From assembly GCA_948470475.1 (NCBI GenBank), contig OX419337.1, forward strand, positions 33,668,984 through 33,732,983: DNA of 64,000 nucleotides, given 5' to 3'. The position numbers were made by a program, and so were the translations under genes. Positions 1 to 12,700 of this stretch are shown here, piece by piece. How positions within the stretch are numbered: the stretch's first letter is position 1; the number at the start of each line of letters is the position of its first letter. Under the pieces are notes generated by a model that saw only the letters and a program-made list of their open reading frames with translations, did no database searches and had not been told where the DNA came from. The DNA is from Galaxea fascicularis (taxonomy: Eukaryota; Cnidaria; Anthozoa; Scleractinia; Euphylliidae).

Positions 1-202
1 TTTTCATGACTCTGTGGGTAGTGATCATCTTTACGTCACGGTGGTCATTAATAGCACTCGATCCACTGCTTTCAAACGAGATGGCTGAGGATGACTTGCA
101 TTAGTAATTCTCCTTTGCTTCATTTTGCTCAGTAATTAGTTGTCAAAACTTGTGCCCCGTTGTAACCCATGACGATTGCATCATACTTTTCTTCTCTTGT
201 AG

Positions 203-3200
203 TTAATAAATCTTCTTCTCCCACGCCTCGCTGTCCTTCAGATAAATTTGCTTGTCAAAATGGGCGTTGCATTTCTAAAATCTGGAGATGCGATGGTGAA
301 AATGACTGTGGTGACGACTCCGATGAGACAGCGCAATTCGCCGGTTGTTGTAAGTTTGGAGGTGTGTTTGTGACATGTTGATGTGAAATGTTTCCCGAAA
401 GCTTCAGTGAACGGCAATGGTTCATTAACCATAATGTGGTTCGCACTATTTACCTTCTTCCTACCGTAATTTTCGTTATTTACAGCTCCCTTTCGCTGTT
501 GCTCTAGAAGGAAGACCGTCTCTGAAGAATGGTTTGCAACATTTTATGGTGGGAGGGGAGGGAGAAGGGGGGGGGGGGGGGCTTTTGTAGGTCATAGGGC
601 TCGAAATAACTACTGGGTAGGCGCCGGTCACGTTGTCCGGTCACGTTGTCCGGTCGGACGTGACTCGTTTATCGCCGGTCAAATTTGAACCATCTTAACT
701 CTTGCAATAGTGACCACAAGTTCCATGAATGACTATGCTTTTCGGTAACATGAAGAATGTTCCTTGTGTCGATCAAATAGCTCAAATTAAATTTAAGCGC
801 AAATGTCCGGCAATATAACTCTTGTTACTTGCTTTGCTCAAGGTCAGACGTTCACCTAAGTCGACTTTTGAATTTTCCTCTTGGTATGTTGGTTGATGAC
901 ATAAAGTAATAACGTCAAGGAATCTCATCACATGTTACCTATTAGTTTCCTGTGTCATGTGTGTCGTCGGCCAAAAATTTTGGAATTGCTTACCCATTTG
1001 CCACTTAAGGAGAGGCAGCAGCCCCCAACCGTATGTCTTTTCGTTCTACGTTTGGCGCATCTTCGAAACATTTTCTCATTTATTTTTCTTACTAACATGT
1101 GCGCTACACAGTTAATCGAGCTTTTGCTATACGTTTAAGGGTTGTTTGTTTTTTGTAGCCGTGCCATTCTGCAGTGAAAAAGAATTTCAGTGTTTACATA
1201 GCGGCAGATGTGTTCCTATGGATTGGTACTGCGATGGAGATTACGACTGTGGCGTCCCAGATCGTTCGGACGAGTCCAATTGCACTTCTGCGTCGTGCAC
1301 CGGTGCTCAATTCAGGTGCAGCAATGGCAAATGTACACCAAGCAGCTGGCGTTGTGACGGGTTTGACGATTGTGGTGACAACTCCGATGAACTCAACTGC
1401 GGTAAGTGTCCTGTCGGCCTGGTGTTTCGAACAAGACTACTCTTGATCCAGTCTAGGGTGAGCTTAGTTTGTGGCAAACCTCCGTCTACTTTCTCAATGA
1501 ACGAGGTACAAAGTCAAGTCCAACCGTATCACGAATCTCGCATATATTTCATCCCTTGGTCAGGTTGCCAGTCTGATTTGTTTGTCGTGCTGGGTACGTA
1601 TTGGGCTGTTTTTTGCCAGTCGGTGGAAAACCAATCTGAAAGGTCTTCATTTACCGAAAAACATTTCCCGAGATCAACACTGCTTTTCTACCCTACGAAG
1701 CCTCAGTTCCTTTGATTTTTAGACTTTTGTTGCAGCGAGTGTTAGTAGTATGCAGCGATGGACGTGACCGCATTTTCTTGATTGTTTTAGACTATTACGT
1801 CTGTGGAAAACCACTCTGAAAGTTCTTCATTTACCCAATCACATTTGCCGAGATCACCACTACCTTTCTGCCCTCCAAAGCCTCCATTCCTTTGATCTGG
1901 CTTTTAGTCTATTCTTGCAGCTAGTGTTAGTAGTATATAGCGATGGAAGTAACCGCACTTTCTGGATTTATTTTAGGCTATTATGTCCGTGCACCTTTCT
2001 TGAATATACCTGTTGACTGAACGTTTTCCACATTTATTCATTTATTCAGAGAACCACATTTGGCTTGATCGACGCTTCAGTTGAGCCTGTCTCAGTGGTA
2101 TATTTAACGATGGCTCGACCGCACTTTCTTTTATTTTATTTCTAGGCTATTATGGCAGCGAATCTTTCTAGAATACGTCTGTTGACTGAACGCGTTTTAC
2201 TCGTATTCGTTAGGCAACCACAGTTGTCCCGATCAACACTTCACCTGCACCTCTGGTCGTTGTGTCCCAGATGATTGGCTCTGTGATGGTGATAATGATT
2301 GTGGTGATCACTCAGATGAAGTTGGCTGTCCTGTGCATCAGTGTACGGACACAGAGTTCCAATGCAATGACGGGCAGTGCATTACGCGTAGGTGGAGATG
2401 TGATGGTGTTGGTGACTGCCAAGATGAATCAGATGAAGATGGATGCGGTATGTGTTAATTCTTTAATCTTCAATATCAATATATGTATTCTCCTAACAGT
2501 TTCCAGGTATTTCTTATGCCTCATGTAGGGAGAATTTGTATAAACGTTAACTCAAATGATCCCTGGTGATCATTTCCTGTATTCTCATGTCCTGTATTAT
2601 TGATGACTGAGTGATATGGTAAGGAGAATTTAGAAGGTGGTCACTTTTGGTTTGTAAAAGTTTAAAGGGGCAGTCTTTCGGAGGTTTTCGTGATTTTTGC
2701 TCAAAATTCACTAAATTCTAGCTTCAAACACTTTGTTTTTGTTCAAGTCCTTTCTACATCGCCAATTTCAAGAAATAAGGGCCTGTTTACATGGAGGTGG
2801 GGGACCCCAGGTAGGTGAGGTAACCCGCCTAGCCGTGGTCGAAAAATGGCCCGCGTTTACATGCAAACTTGTAACCCCGGGGTCCTGGGGTGACGTTACC
2901 AGACATTGTTGCGTGGTCGCTAGGCATGTAAACAAGGATAATGGCGGACGAACGACGCATTTTGGCGGTCAGTGTTCTTTTCTGTTTATTATCTGCTCTC
3001 GCTGCAGCATTTCAATGCTGCGGCTTTTTACTGTCACTTTTGATGATACAAAGCTTCCGCCAAAGGCAGTTAACTGCTCAGGCAACGCAACAATACAATG
3101 CTAGTGTTGCACGACTTTTACGCATCCGAAGAAGAATTAACCGACGAGGTAGAATGTGGAGAAGTTCGGGGAGGACAGAACAGTGGTGGCTCAACTTGTT

Positions 3201-6200
3201 CAATGGAATTTTGCCAGAAAGGGAGTGGAAGAAGAACTTAAGGATGAATCGTGCGGTTTTTATGTCCGTAGCAGACGAATTGCGACCCTTTCTTCAACCT
3301 GGTAGGAGTCCAAGAGGACTTGATGTGTTGTCAGTGGAAAAGCAACTTGCCATTACCCTATACTTTTTGAAGGATCAAGGCTCTCTCACGATGACAGCAA
3401 ATGCATTTGGAGTTGCGCATTGCACAGTCTCCGTAGTTGTTCGAAAAGTATGCAACATTATTACTGATGTTTTAGGTCCAAGATACATAAAATTGCCCAA
3501 TACCGTTCAAGAAATGAAGGAACTTATTGATGGCATGGAAAATAAATATGGTTTTCCACAGGCCTTTGGATGCGTAGATGGTACACATATTCCCATTGCA
3601 CAACCAAGCGAGAATCCTCATGACTATTTTAGTTATAAACTGAAATACACCTTGAATGTTCAAGGAGTTTGTGACTGGAAAGGGCTATTTTTAGACGTCG
3701 ACGTGAAATGGCCAGGGAGTGTGCATGATGGAAGAGTCTTTAGTAATTCGAGAATAAACAGACTTTTAAGAGAGGAAAGACTTCCTATGTGTTATAAAGA
3801 AATTTTACCAGGCTACGAAAACATACCTGTTACATTGTTGGGGGATCCTGCTTACCCCCTACTTCCATACTGCATGAAGGAATTCCCCAATACTCGCACA
3901 AATGAAGAGGTTATCTTTAATAACATGCTTAGGAGTGCTAGAAACCCAATAGAGTGTGCCTATGGCCGTCTTAAAGCAAGATGGCAAATCTTAAACAAAA
4001 GAAATGACATGGGATTGAATGTTATCCCCAGCATTATTTATGCCTGTTTTGTACTTCACAACATTTGTGAGTTGCAGGGCATGAATGTAGAGGATGATGT
4101 TGTTGCACAGCAAATGGCACGTGATAGACTGGCACAACCTGAAAATGCACCAGACCGGTTATATTCTTTCAACACTGCTGAGGGAGCTTATGTGAGAAAC
4201 ATAATCACATCCTTCTACAAGGAACACATTCCTCACTGATTTGTTTATTTAGCTTATACTACTATCTAAAATAAACAGATTCCTTTCTGAGTGAATGTAG
4301 TCATAATCACATAAAACTTGTGAGGTTTTAATAACAGAACAGCAAGCTAACTAGTGGAATCAAGATCGTTCCACTTAAACTAAAACATAATCCTTTGGGT
4401 GCGTAGATGGTACACATATTCCCATTGTACAACCATAGAGTTGTAACTCTGTTCCTTTTTTTTATACTTGAAAGCAACGTTTTATAGGAACTCACTCCAC
4501 CTGTCTATTATAGAAATCAGTTGTAGTGTTTGTTTTGTTATTTCATTAATTTTCCTGGTGGTATTGTCTAATTAAATAATATCTTTTGTTCTTGTTCCAG
4601 AGGCAAACTCGATAGTTTTCATGGCTGTTTAGTTTATTGTGTTGTTATTTTACTTGGATTTAATAAACTGTTAAAATATACTCGAACAAATGCAAGTTGT
4701 CTGGATTTATCTTGTTGTTGCTTTATAGAACAGCTTAACTAGCCCAAATGTTGGAGTTATAACACCTTGCAATTAAAGATGCATTTAAATAACATTTAAA
4801 CGCTTAAACAATAATGTTTACATTCCTCATATATATTAATATGAATATGTACTGGAAATCATATAGATTAAATATCAAATCTTTAAAGGGACCTGTAACA
4901 CAACAAATGTCTTTTTGTTCATCTAGGATATCACTGTTATGTAATCATCAGAGCTGAAAGCTTTCATCTTCTAATAGTGTACGAGTAGGCCCTAGAATTG
5001 GTCCTTGCTCATTGATGGACTGCATCACTTCCTCACTACCAATTCTGCTGAACTGGGAGGGTACAGAACGTCTGGTTAATGGGGTACAATAATTGTTGTT
5101 GCCATATGAAGGTGGGGATGCAAAGCCACTGTATGTATTGAAATGTGGGTGGGAAACTTGAGGAACATTATTATGGGGTTGACCAGAGAGAGCCATTGCC
5201 AACATTTGCATCCCACTGGCAATTCCATCTCCAAGAGATGTTAAACACATGGTCATCTTTGATATGGACTCTTCCAATGTCTTGTTTGATTGTTGAAATG
5301 ACTCCATCATTTCTTTCTTCATGAGAAGATCTTCTTTAGCAGTATTCATCAACAGCTGGTCTCGTTGCGCCTGGGACAGTGTTTTCTCCATATGCCTTCT
5401 CTTATTGTCAACCAACTTGGGGATGTTGGAGAGAGAGACACCTTTACTTTTTTTCTGACCTGGGGATAGTACTGGGGTTTCTGCAGATAGGCTTTCACTG
5501 GAGGAATCAGTTGACTCTACAGTTGATGCATCTACAATTTGTAAAATTGAATAATTGGAGGTAAAAGAACTGTCTTACAGAATAATTATTTCTTCTTTCT
5601 AAAATAATAGTCATTTTCATCACTTGCCATAAATCAACAAAAGTATGAACAGGCCTCTTGCCTCAGTTGTGATCAACAGCCAATAACTCTTCATAATATC
5701 CATTCAACATGCAGCACTCACTCAGGCAATGAATATCATGGGAATCATTACTAATGATAGAAAATTTGTTTTCATCTTTCAAAATAGTACCCCAAGTAGA
5801 ACAATAAGAGAAGATGACTGTTAAATTTGTATGTTGATATTGGAGATTGAAAGGTTAAAATCTGTTTTTATATGGCCATGGGGTTTAGGACTCCTTTAAA
5901 AATTATCATTTGGCCTTTTAGCCATATATTGTAATAAATAGATAGATAAATAAATAAATAAATGAATAAATATAAAAATGAAGATTTAACTTTTTTAATA
6001 ACACTAACCTTCTAGCGTTTCATTATGTATTTCCGAGCTGATGTCTGTTCCTAATGTGTCTGCATCAATTCCAAAGGAAAGGGACGTGGTAGCTGGCGAG
6101 CCACCCCATATTTCAGACAACAGATCGAAATTTTCTTGAACAATTTTCCCACTACCACTTCTTGTTCCCTTGTTCACTGCTGTGCGGAAATCTTGCCTCA

Positions 6201-9200
6201 CGTTTCGAATCTTTTCTTTCACTCTATCGTACCCTTTTTTTAAATGAGTTCTTTCACTATCTCTGTGTTTTTTGAAGGCTTCGTATTCTTTCTCACTCAT
6301 TTCTTTGAGCGGTTTTATAGGCTCAGTAACAACCTCGGGACCAAATTCTTCTGGAAAATCGGCAGCCATACACCGACGTATCTCCGTATACATAGAGGCC
6401 AGGTCGGCCTCGAAATCGATTCCATTAAAGTCGCACTTCGTTTTGAAGTCTTTTAGGTATCTCAAAAGAAGTTCAACTTGATCAGCGCTCCATGCCTTGT
6501 TTTTAGGGTTCTTCTTGGTTTTCTTAGGGGCTGTTGACTGTTCTTTGTTCTCAGAGGCTTTTCTCTTGCCTTGCGCTGCTTGTGCTATCGACGGCCGACT
6601 AGGCAAAGTAAAGTTGTTGACAGTGGATGTGTGGGACTCCATCGGATCTTCTTCACTCACAATCCCAGAATATGCTTGATTTTCTTCGCTCTGTTGCACG
6701 TTATCCAGATGAAGCCGGCGAAAAAGCTCGCCGGGTTTGTAAGCGTGGGCGGCCATATTGTTCTGCTTCAAATTTTGGCGCGCTTTGGCGCGCATGAACA
6801 CGACCCCGGCTAGGCGGGTTACCCCACCTTGAGTCGTTTACATGGCAAAATGCGACCCCGGCTGACAGGGTTACCCTACCTGGCAGACCGGGCAACCCGC
6901 CTAGGCGGGTTACCCCACCTATCATGTAAACATGATCAAATAAAAATGAGAGATTATATGGAGAGGCGGGTTACCCCACCTAGGCGGGTTACCTCACCTA
7001 CCTGGGGTCCCCCACCTCCATGTAAACAGGCCCTAAGTGAATTTAGAGTGAAAGAACGAACCGAAATATGTTAAAATCTACTTTCAGAGAATTGCAACAC
7101 GAAAATTCAATTCAAACTTGAAAACTGGGCCTACGTTTTCAAGTTCTGTCTCGGTTGCCTGCCTCCGAAGTCGTATGAGTATAATTTCGTAGCATTGCAG
7201 TGAACCTTTAAAGGAATTTTAACCATTATTTTACCTTTGGCATCAACCGAAAAGCGAATTTTTGATTTTCAAATAGCGTGAGACTGCCCCGTTAATCAAT
7301 ATATCAAAGACAGGGAAGAGTGCTCCACCAGCTATCCAAACACCAAGAAACAATGGACAGCCGAGATTTATTTTACCGGCTTTGAGTGCCCTCTAATTAG
7401 GGACTTTAAGATAGTACACGACGGTAGACTGAGACGGTTGGATAATTGTCATGTCACGCAAAACCCCCGTGACATTTGACCGTCGTGCTTCTGGGACGGT
7501 ATGTTTTTGCGAACTTTCTCGTCGTGGAATCTACCATGAAAACGGTAAGAATTCATCCATACTTATTCGCACTATTTTAGCCTTTTCCTTTACTATGAAT
7601 TGAAAACTGATTACCCAATGGGTTAAATGTGCATTTGGTTGTGTTTGTCTTGATTTATCCATCGGTGACATGAAAAAATCTGGTGAAAATTCTGAGTTCA
7701 TTCATAAGACATCACTCGGCCTCATGGCGGCACAACCCAAAATTGCTTGTTTTCAGTGTAGCGTTATCCATAATCAAAGGTAAAAGAGATAATTCTAGCC
7801 GCATTTTTTGTTTATAAGCCAATTTCCCTTAGCGGTCTGAAACGATTTTGATTGACTTCAGATGTGTTGTCTTTCAGAGGAATTTCAGTCGGTCTAGCTT
7901 CGAAAACTAGCTAGCTAGTTTGTTGGTCTTCTGATTTTCACTTTTTGTTACCAAAGCTAGAAATTTTTGAACACTACTTTGTCGTGTTAGCCAAGTCAAA
8001 CAAATAAAATGCCCTTGTTGACATTAGTTTTAACCGCTGCTTTTGTCTGTACGAAAACTTCCTCTTATCAAGATAAAAACTAATTTATCTCCATTTCATT
8101 TTAGGGCACCAGCATCAAAATACCGACAGGGATAAGGCAACCGTCTAAGCAAAATGCAAAATCCCTCTATACCATCGCAAACGGTGCCCTGAGGGCAAAT
8201 GAATCTTGGTGGAACTTGCAACGCATCGGCTACAATGAGAATGTCGTCTTTCTTCAGTCTGAACTGGGATTTACACTCGCTAGAATTCAAGGAATCTAAA
8301 CAAAATGGTTCACATTCCCAATAAGGATAAAGAGGATTCACTGATTCGTATTCATGGTATAAAATAAGAAATTCCTCCTCGCTAATTGAACCTTTTGCAA
8401 AAGGAAAGACAAGAGAATTTCTTGCCTCTTCAGAAGACATGTTTTTTCCGCGTCCTCGGTTGTGTTGGCCGAATCTTAAATTAAACATTTTCGCGCCTTT
8501 CAACCGTACTCGTCCCAATTCCCCGGTATACGCATCCAACCGTCCCAGCCTACCGTTATACACTATCTTAAAGTCCCTATTGTGTTCCGAAACGATCGTG
8601 AGGTAGTTGCAATAACGTGGACTTATAATTTTTAGCGACTTTTTGATTGCCACTGCTGTTACCGTTTCCGTTGTGCCCAGTCGTCGTTACTTTGTAAATC
8701 TCCTTAAACAGTAAAAATTCATTTAATGCCTTAAATTTTTCTTTCCAGCTACCTTGACGCCAGATGGCTGCGGTGCCGACCGATTCTTGTGCAACAATTC
8801 GCGATGCATCCCAAGCCGGTTTTTGTGCGATCGAGACAACGATTGTGGTGACAATTCAGATGAGCACGTGAACTGTACATCGCCGACTTGCCGTCCAGAC
8901 GAGTTAACTTGCAACAACCAAAGATGTGTGTCCTTGAAGTGGAAATGTGACGGGGACAATGACTGTGGTGATATGTCAGATGAACAGAATTGCTGTAAGT
9001 TGCAGATGAGATTCATGACCGTTATTCCAGTGTATAGACTTGTCAACTTTGTCATTGTTTTCATATTTGTCAAGTTTCGTTGAGTGTAAGCGTTGACATT
9101 CTGTTTTAATCGAGTCTTTTGACTGCTTGTTACCTTAGCTGGTCCATTCTGTGTCCCTGCCTCTTTTTTCTTTGCTGTCTTTCTTTGGAAGCAGGTTTCT

Positions 9201-9787
9201 CAGTGAGAGGAACGAGGTGTCCTTACATGATATTCTCGCTCTTCTGTTTCCACTACTCTAAGACTGAAATAAAAGGCGCGGACACACAATGCCAAATTAC
9301 AAGCAACGTGGCCTTTAACAACAAAATTAGACCGTGTGTCCACCCTGAATTTGCTGGAATGGTATAAAGTCAATGTCTATGTCTATTTCTGTGACATTGT
9401 GTGGAACATTTGCCTGACACAATTTTCGTTTTTCAGTAATCTTCCGTTTGTTTTCCAACTGCTTTCACAATGAATCAAATACGTATTGTCTGATGAAAAA
9501 TTGAGCGATGTCGAATGGTTCAGCAACCACAATTTCAAAAGTTTCGTCCGATGTTGCTTTTTGTGTCTGAAATTTAACTCTACCCTTTGTTGTAGCGGAA
9601 GCTGCTTCCACGTGCAGCCCCCATGAAAGACGGTGCGTGAATTCCTCATTGTGCGTTGAAGCCAGTAAGTTCTGCGATGGCAGAGTGGATTGTCCTGATG
9701 GCAGTGATGAAGAGATCGGATGCAGAGTCGGTCTGTGCGATGGAGACAACGGTGGATGCTCACAGATCTGCAGTGAAGTTGCAGAGG
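203..9787 (+). CDS. LRP1: LRP1 exons 1–5: LDLa cluster II (8 repeats) and start of the first EGF
   Basis: Exons are 203–349, 1159–1401, 2214–2447, 8749–8994 and 9596–9787. All enter and leave in phase 1, and every length is a multiple of three (147, 243, 234, 246, 192). They encode 1, 2, 2, 2 and 1 LDLa repeats. Each repeat has six cysteines and a calcium cage, for example [13 protein letters not shown] and [13 protein letters not shown]. Exon 5 is the least canonical: its repeat ends [17 protein letters not shown], and it then opens an EGF module ([12 protein letters not shown]). In vertebrate LRP1 this cluster is one of the two main ligand-binding regions. The single-repeat first exon and the total of eight suggest that the cluster begins at or just upstream of the window edge. 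Confidence 0.93.
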
Positions 9788-12700
9788 GTGAGTAACGGCA
9801 CGAGATCAAAATCTAGAAATGACAGACTGGGCGGTTTTCTAGGGCATATCGACAGAAATCCTCCTTCCCTTTGATGTTTATTTACTGCGCAATATGATTG
9901 GTTAGCACAACTCGTACCATTTTGCAATATCAATGAGACGCAAAGCTCGAAAACAATCGCGACTTCTTCGCATGCATGTTTCTGAGCGCAGCACACTGTG
10001 TTAGATTCGAATTCTGATTTGTTCGTTACACTGTTTACCTCCTTTAGAACTGGTGAGATAAATGGGTTTGGCTTTACGTCAAAATCACTGTTGAATAGCC
10101 ACCCAAATTTTGATTCGTTTTTTACATTGTTTACGTCTGTTGTGATTGGCAAGATAAATTACTTTGGTTTTACGACAGTGGATTGAAAATCATATTAGAG
10201 AAACGACCCTTGTTGAAACCTCGGAAGAAAAGTACTCCACAAGAAGGCGAATGGCTTTTTAACCACCTGTCATTGAAGCAAAATAAACAATAAACAGAAC
10301 CGGATTGAAGTGATATCTTTTTCAGATTTCATCCACAGAATCATTCATTTTATGACTTTGGTTGAGTCCTGTGGTGCAGCACCTCCTTTCTTTCCGATCT
10401 ATATTTGATCTTTTATCTTAACAAACCACATCCTGTGAACAAACGATTTTATTTTTTCAGCTGTTTAGTTTTCTTTTTTTTAAACAGAATTGAGTTGTGG
10501 TTGAACAATGAACCATTAAGCGCACGAACGTCAATAAAATCCTGGAAATATTTCTTTCACTCGCAAGGCCATGCATATGTTACAAAATGACAGGAGTACT
10601 AAACAATGGGAAGTTAATGTAATCTTGCAGATTAGGCTACCGCTGGTGCTAAAGGGATCACATATCGTTTATGGTTGTCACTCGATAAAGGGTTGTTTCG
10701 ATACAGAAGAAAGTTATTTCGATATAAATATCACGTTCATTTGATACAGCCTAAGTGTATTTAGATTTGACTACACTGAGTAGCAAAGTAATTCACGTCT
10801 AATAGGCCATATTCGTATTCTCGGTATTGAACTGGATCTAGCATGAAGTGGAGGCTCTTGCGGGGGAATACATTTACATATGAAAAGATTCCCCCGCAAG
10901 GGCCTCCACTTCATGCTAGATCCAGTTCAATACCAAGAATACGAATATGGCCTATTATATGTGTACGTAATTGGCCACTCCCCATCGGGGCTTTTCAGGA
11001 CCAATGTAGACAAATAGTGATAAATAAACATAACTAGATTAAGAATCCCAACTGGCGAGAGGTTGAACTTGGGGCTACCGAGAACAACATCAGCTAGCAG
11101 TCAGAACGGGATTTGAACCCGCGACTTACGGATTTCAAATCTAGCGCTCTAACCACTCGGCCACGATGCCTCCCTTCGAAGTCACTTCCGCTACTATTCG
11201 CCTGCGTTGTCAGGAATTCCGCAATGGTGATAGAGCTAAAATATTCCGGTCGACTTGCTTGTATGGAATTGAATAAATGTATCGAAACGACTTTGTATGT
11301 TAACGACCTTGTATTGAAACGACCTGAAGTACCCTTACATTGTGTAATGACGATTGTTTGTAACAGGTGCAGCGTGTTCGTGTTCCAATGGGTTTTCCCT
11401 GGCAAGTGACAACGCCACGTGCCGCGACATTAATGAATGCGAAGAACCCAGTTCATGCAGTCAGCTGTGTCACAACACAGCAGGATCGTTCACGTGTAAG
11501 TGTGTGGAGGGGTACAAGCTGGAATATGACAAGAAGCATTGCAAAGCCTCCGGTAAGAGTTTAGTACGTAGACACTTGAGTATTTAGGAGTAACACTGTA
11601 GCTTTTCCAGACCTCTATTTTCATTGGTCCCTATGACCTGTAGCTTCGTTTGTTATCAGGGCTAGGGGTATTTTTTGTGTTGTATCATCTATTGTTTTGT
11701 TCTCCAATTGAAGACCCTGTCTGGAAAGCTACGGGGTCTCTGTATTTGGTCGCCGGAAATGAAGGAATGACTGAGGCCAATATGGTACAGATAATACGAC
11801 CTTAAATACAAACCATGAGGCTATGTTTTAATCCTAAAACACTAAATTACTTTAAAAAAAATTCCAAGTTACTATTATCTTTTTTAATTCGAAAAGAATT
11901 TATCATTACAACTTTAAAGATTTGTAATTTTGTATATGTTATTGATCAGCGTTTTCGAAAAGTTTTATGCATGGATACTTTTTTGCATGAACCGCAGAAT
12001 TATGAAGCATTTATTGGAGACCATATTTTATGATCTTTCTGTATTTGTTTTCTATGAATAATTGTTTGTATTAATTATTAGCATTCCTTAACTGAAATAA
12101 CCCTTATTAGCGTGATAAGCTAATAATAAATTATTTCATCAGTGATTTTGCAAGCTCCCGAAATTAACGAGTGCAATTTGAGAACTTTAAAAATCACGAG
12201 TACTTATTGGTCACGAATTGTACGATAAGGTCATCCAATTTTTTACATACAGTTCGTTAAACGGAAGTACAAATTGCATGAGACCTAGCAATTTTTTAGT
12301 TTACTTGTATTCTAATAAATTCCGCTAGAAAAATTATCCAGAGAATTGTAACTTCAGTTTCTAATTCTTTTCGTCCAATTTCACCCATCAAAACACTCAG
12401 ATTTGCCACATTTTGCTGTACTCACACCTTGTTTCCTCGGAAACTCGCACAGAGTTCAATCTGGGATTAATAGCACTGCTCTCGACCTATCGGTGACAGT
12501 GAGCGCTGAAGTCCTTATGAACAAAACTAATATTGATCCCGCCGTTTTCTACAGATTCGATTACACCTTACCTGTATTTCTCCACTCGTCGTGAAATAAG
12601 AAAGATCGATCTCCGCCACGGATTTAACTATTCCGTCGTGCTGGATGGACTGCAGAACACAATTGGATTAGACTTTGACTGGTCGGAGCAACGGCTGTAT

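Larger units (their letters stand above)
2779..7033. mobile_element. Complete PIF/Harbinger DNA transposon, apparently autonomous
   Basis: The 4255-bp element has 54-bp perfect terminal inverted repeats (2779–2832 and 6980–7033, outer end GGGCCTGTTTACATGG). It is flanked by TAA on both sides (2776–2778 and 7034–7036), the usual 3-bp Harbinger target duplication. It carries two convergent genes: a plus-strand DDE transposase and a minus-strand two-exon SANT/Myb-like protein. This two-protein layout defines the superfamily. Identical ends and open frames suggest a recent insertion. It lies in LRP1 intron 3, so host transcription crosses it. Confidence 0.95.
2666..7291. mobile_element. Older TTAA-flanked miniature element interrupted by the Harbinger insertion
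   Basis: GGGGCAGTCT at 2667–2676 and its reverse complement AGACTGCCCC at 7281–7290 are flanked by TTAA (2662–2665 and 7292–7295), as in piggyBac-type elements. Without the Harbinger insert the element would be about 370 bp. The terminal repeats are short, so the class assignment is tentative, but the nested arrangement explains why they lie about 110 and 260 bp outside the Harbinger ends. Confidence 0.55.

Noticed and set aside
203..349. VLDLR/LRP2/LRP8 identity for the receptor
   Set aside because: LDLa cluster sizes 8/10/11, propeller order and tail fit LRP1; LRP2 has other cluster sizes and the small receptors have one propeller.
2262..2528. 88-codon frame over exon 3
   Set aside because: Shadow of the LDLa frame.
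9656..9874. 72-codon frame over exon 5
   Set aside because: Wrong frame; the LDLa/EGF frame is the spliced one.
11099..11180. Minus-strand tRNA-Ser gene
   Set aside because: Lacks the variable arm and is followed by a SINE body.
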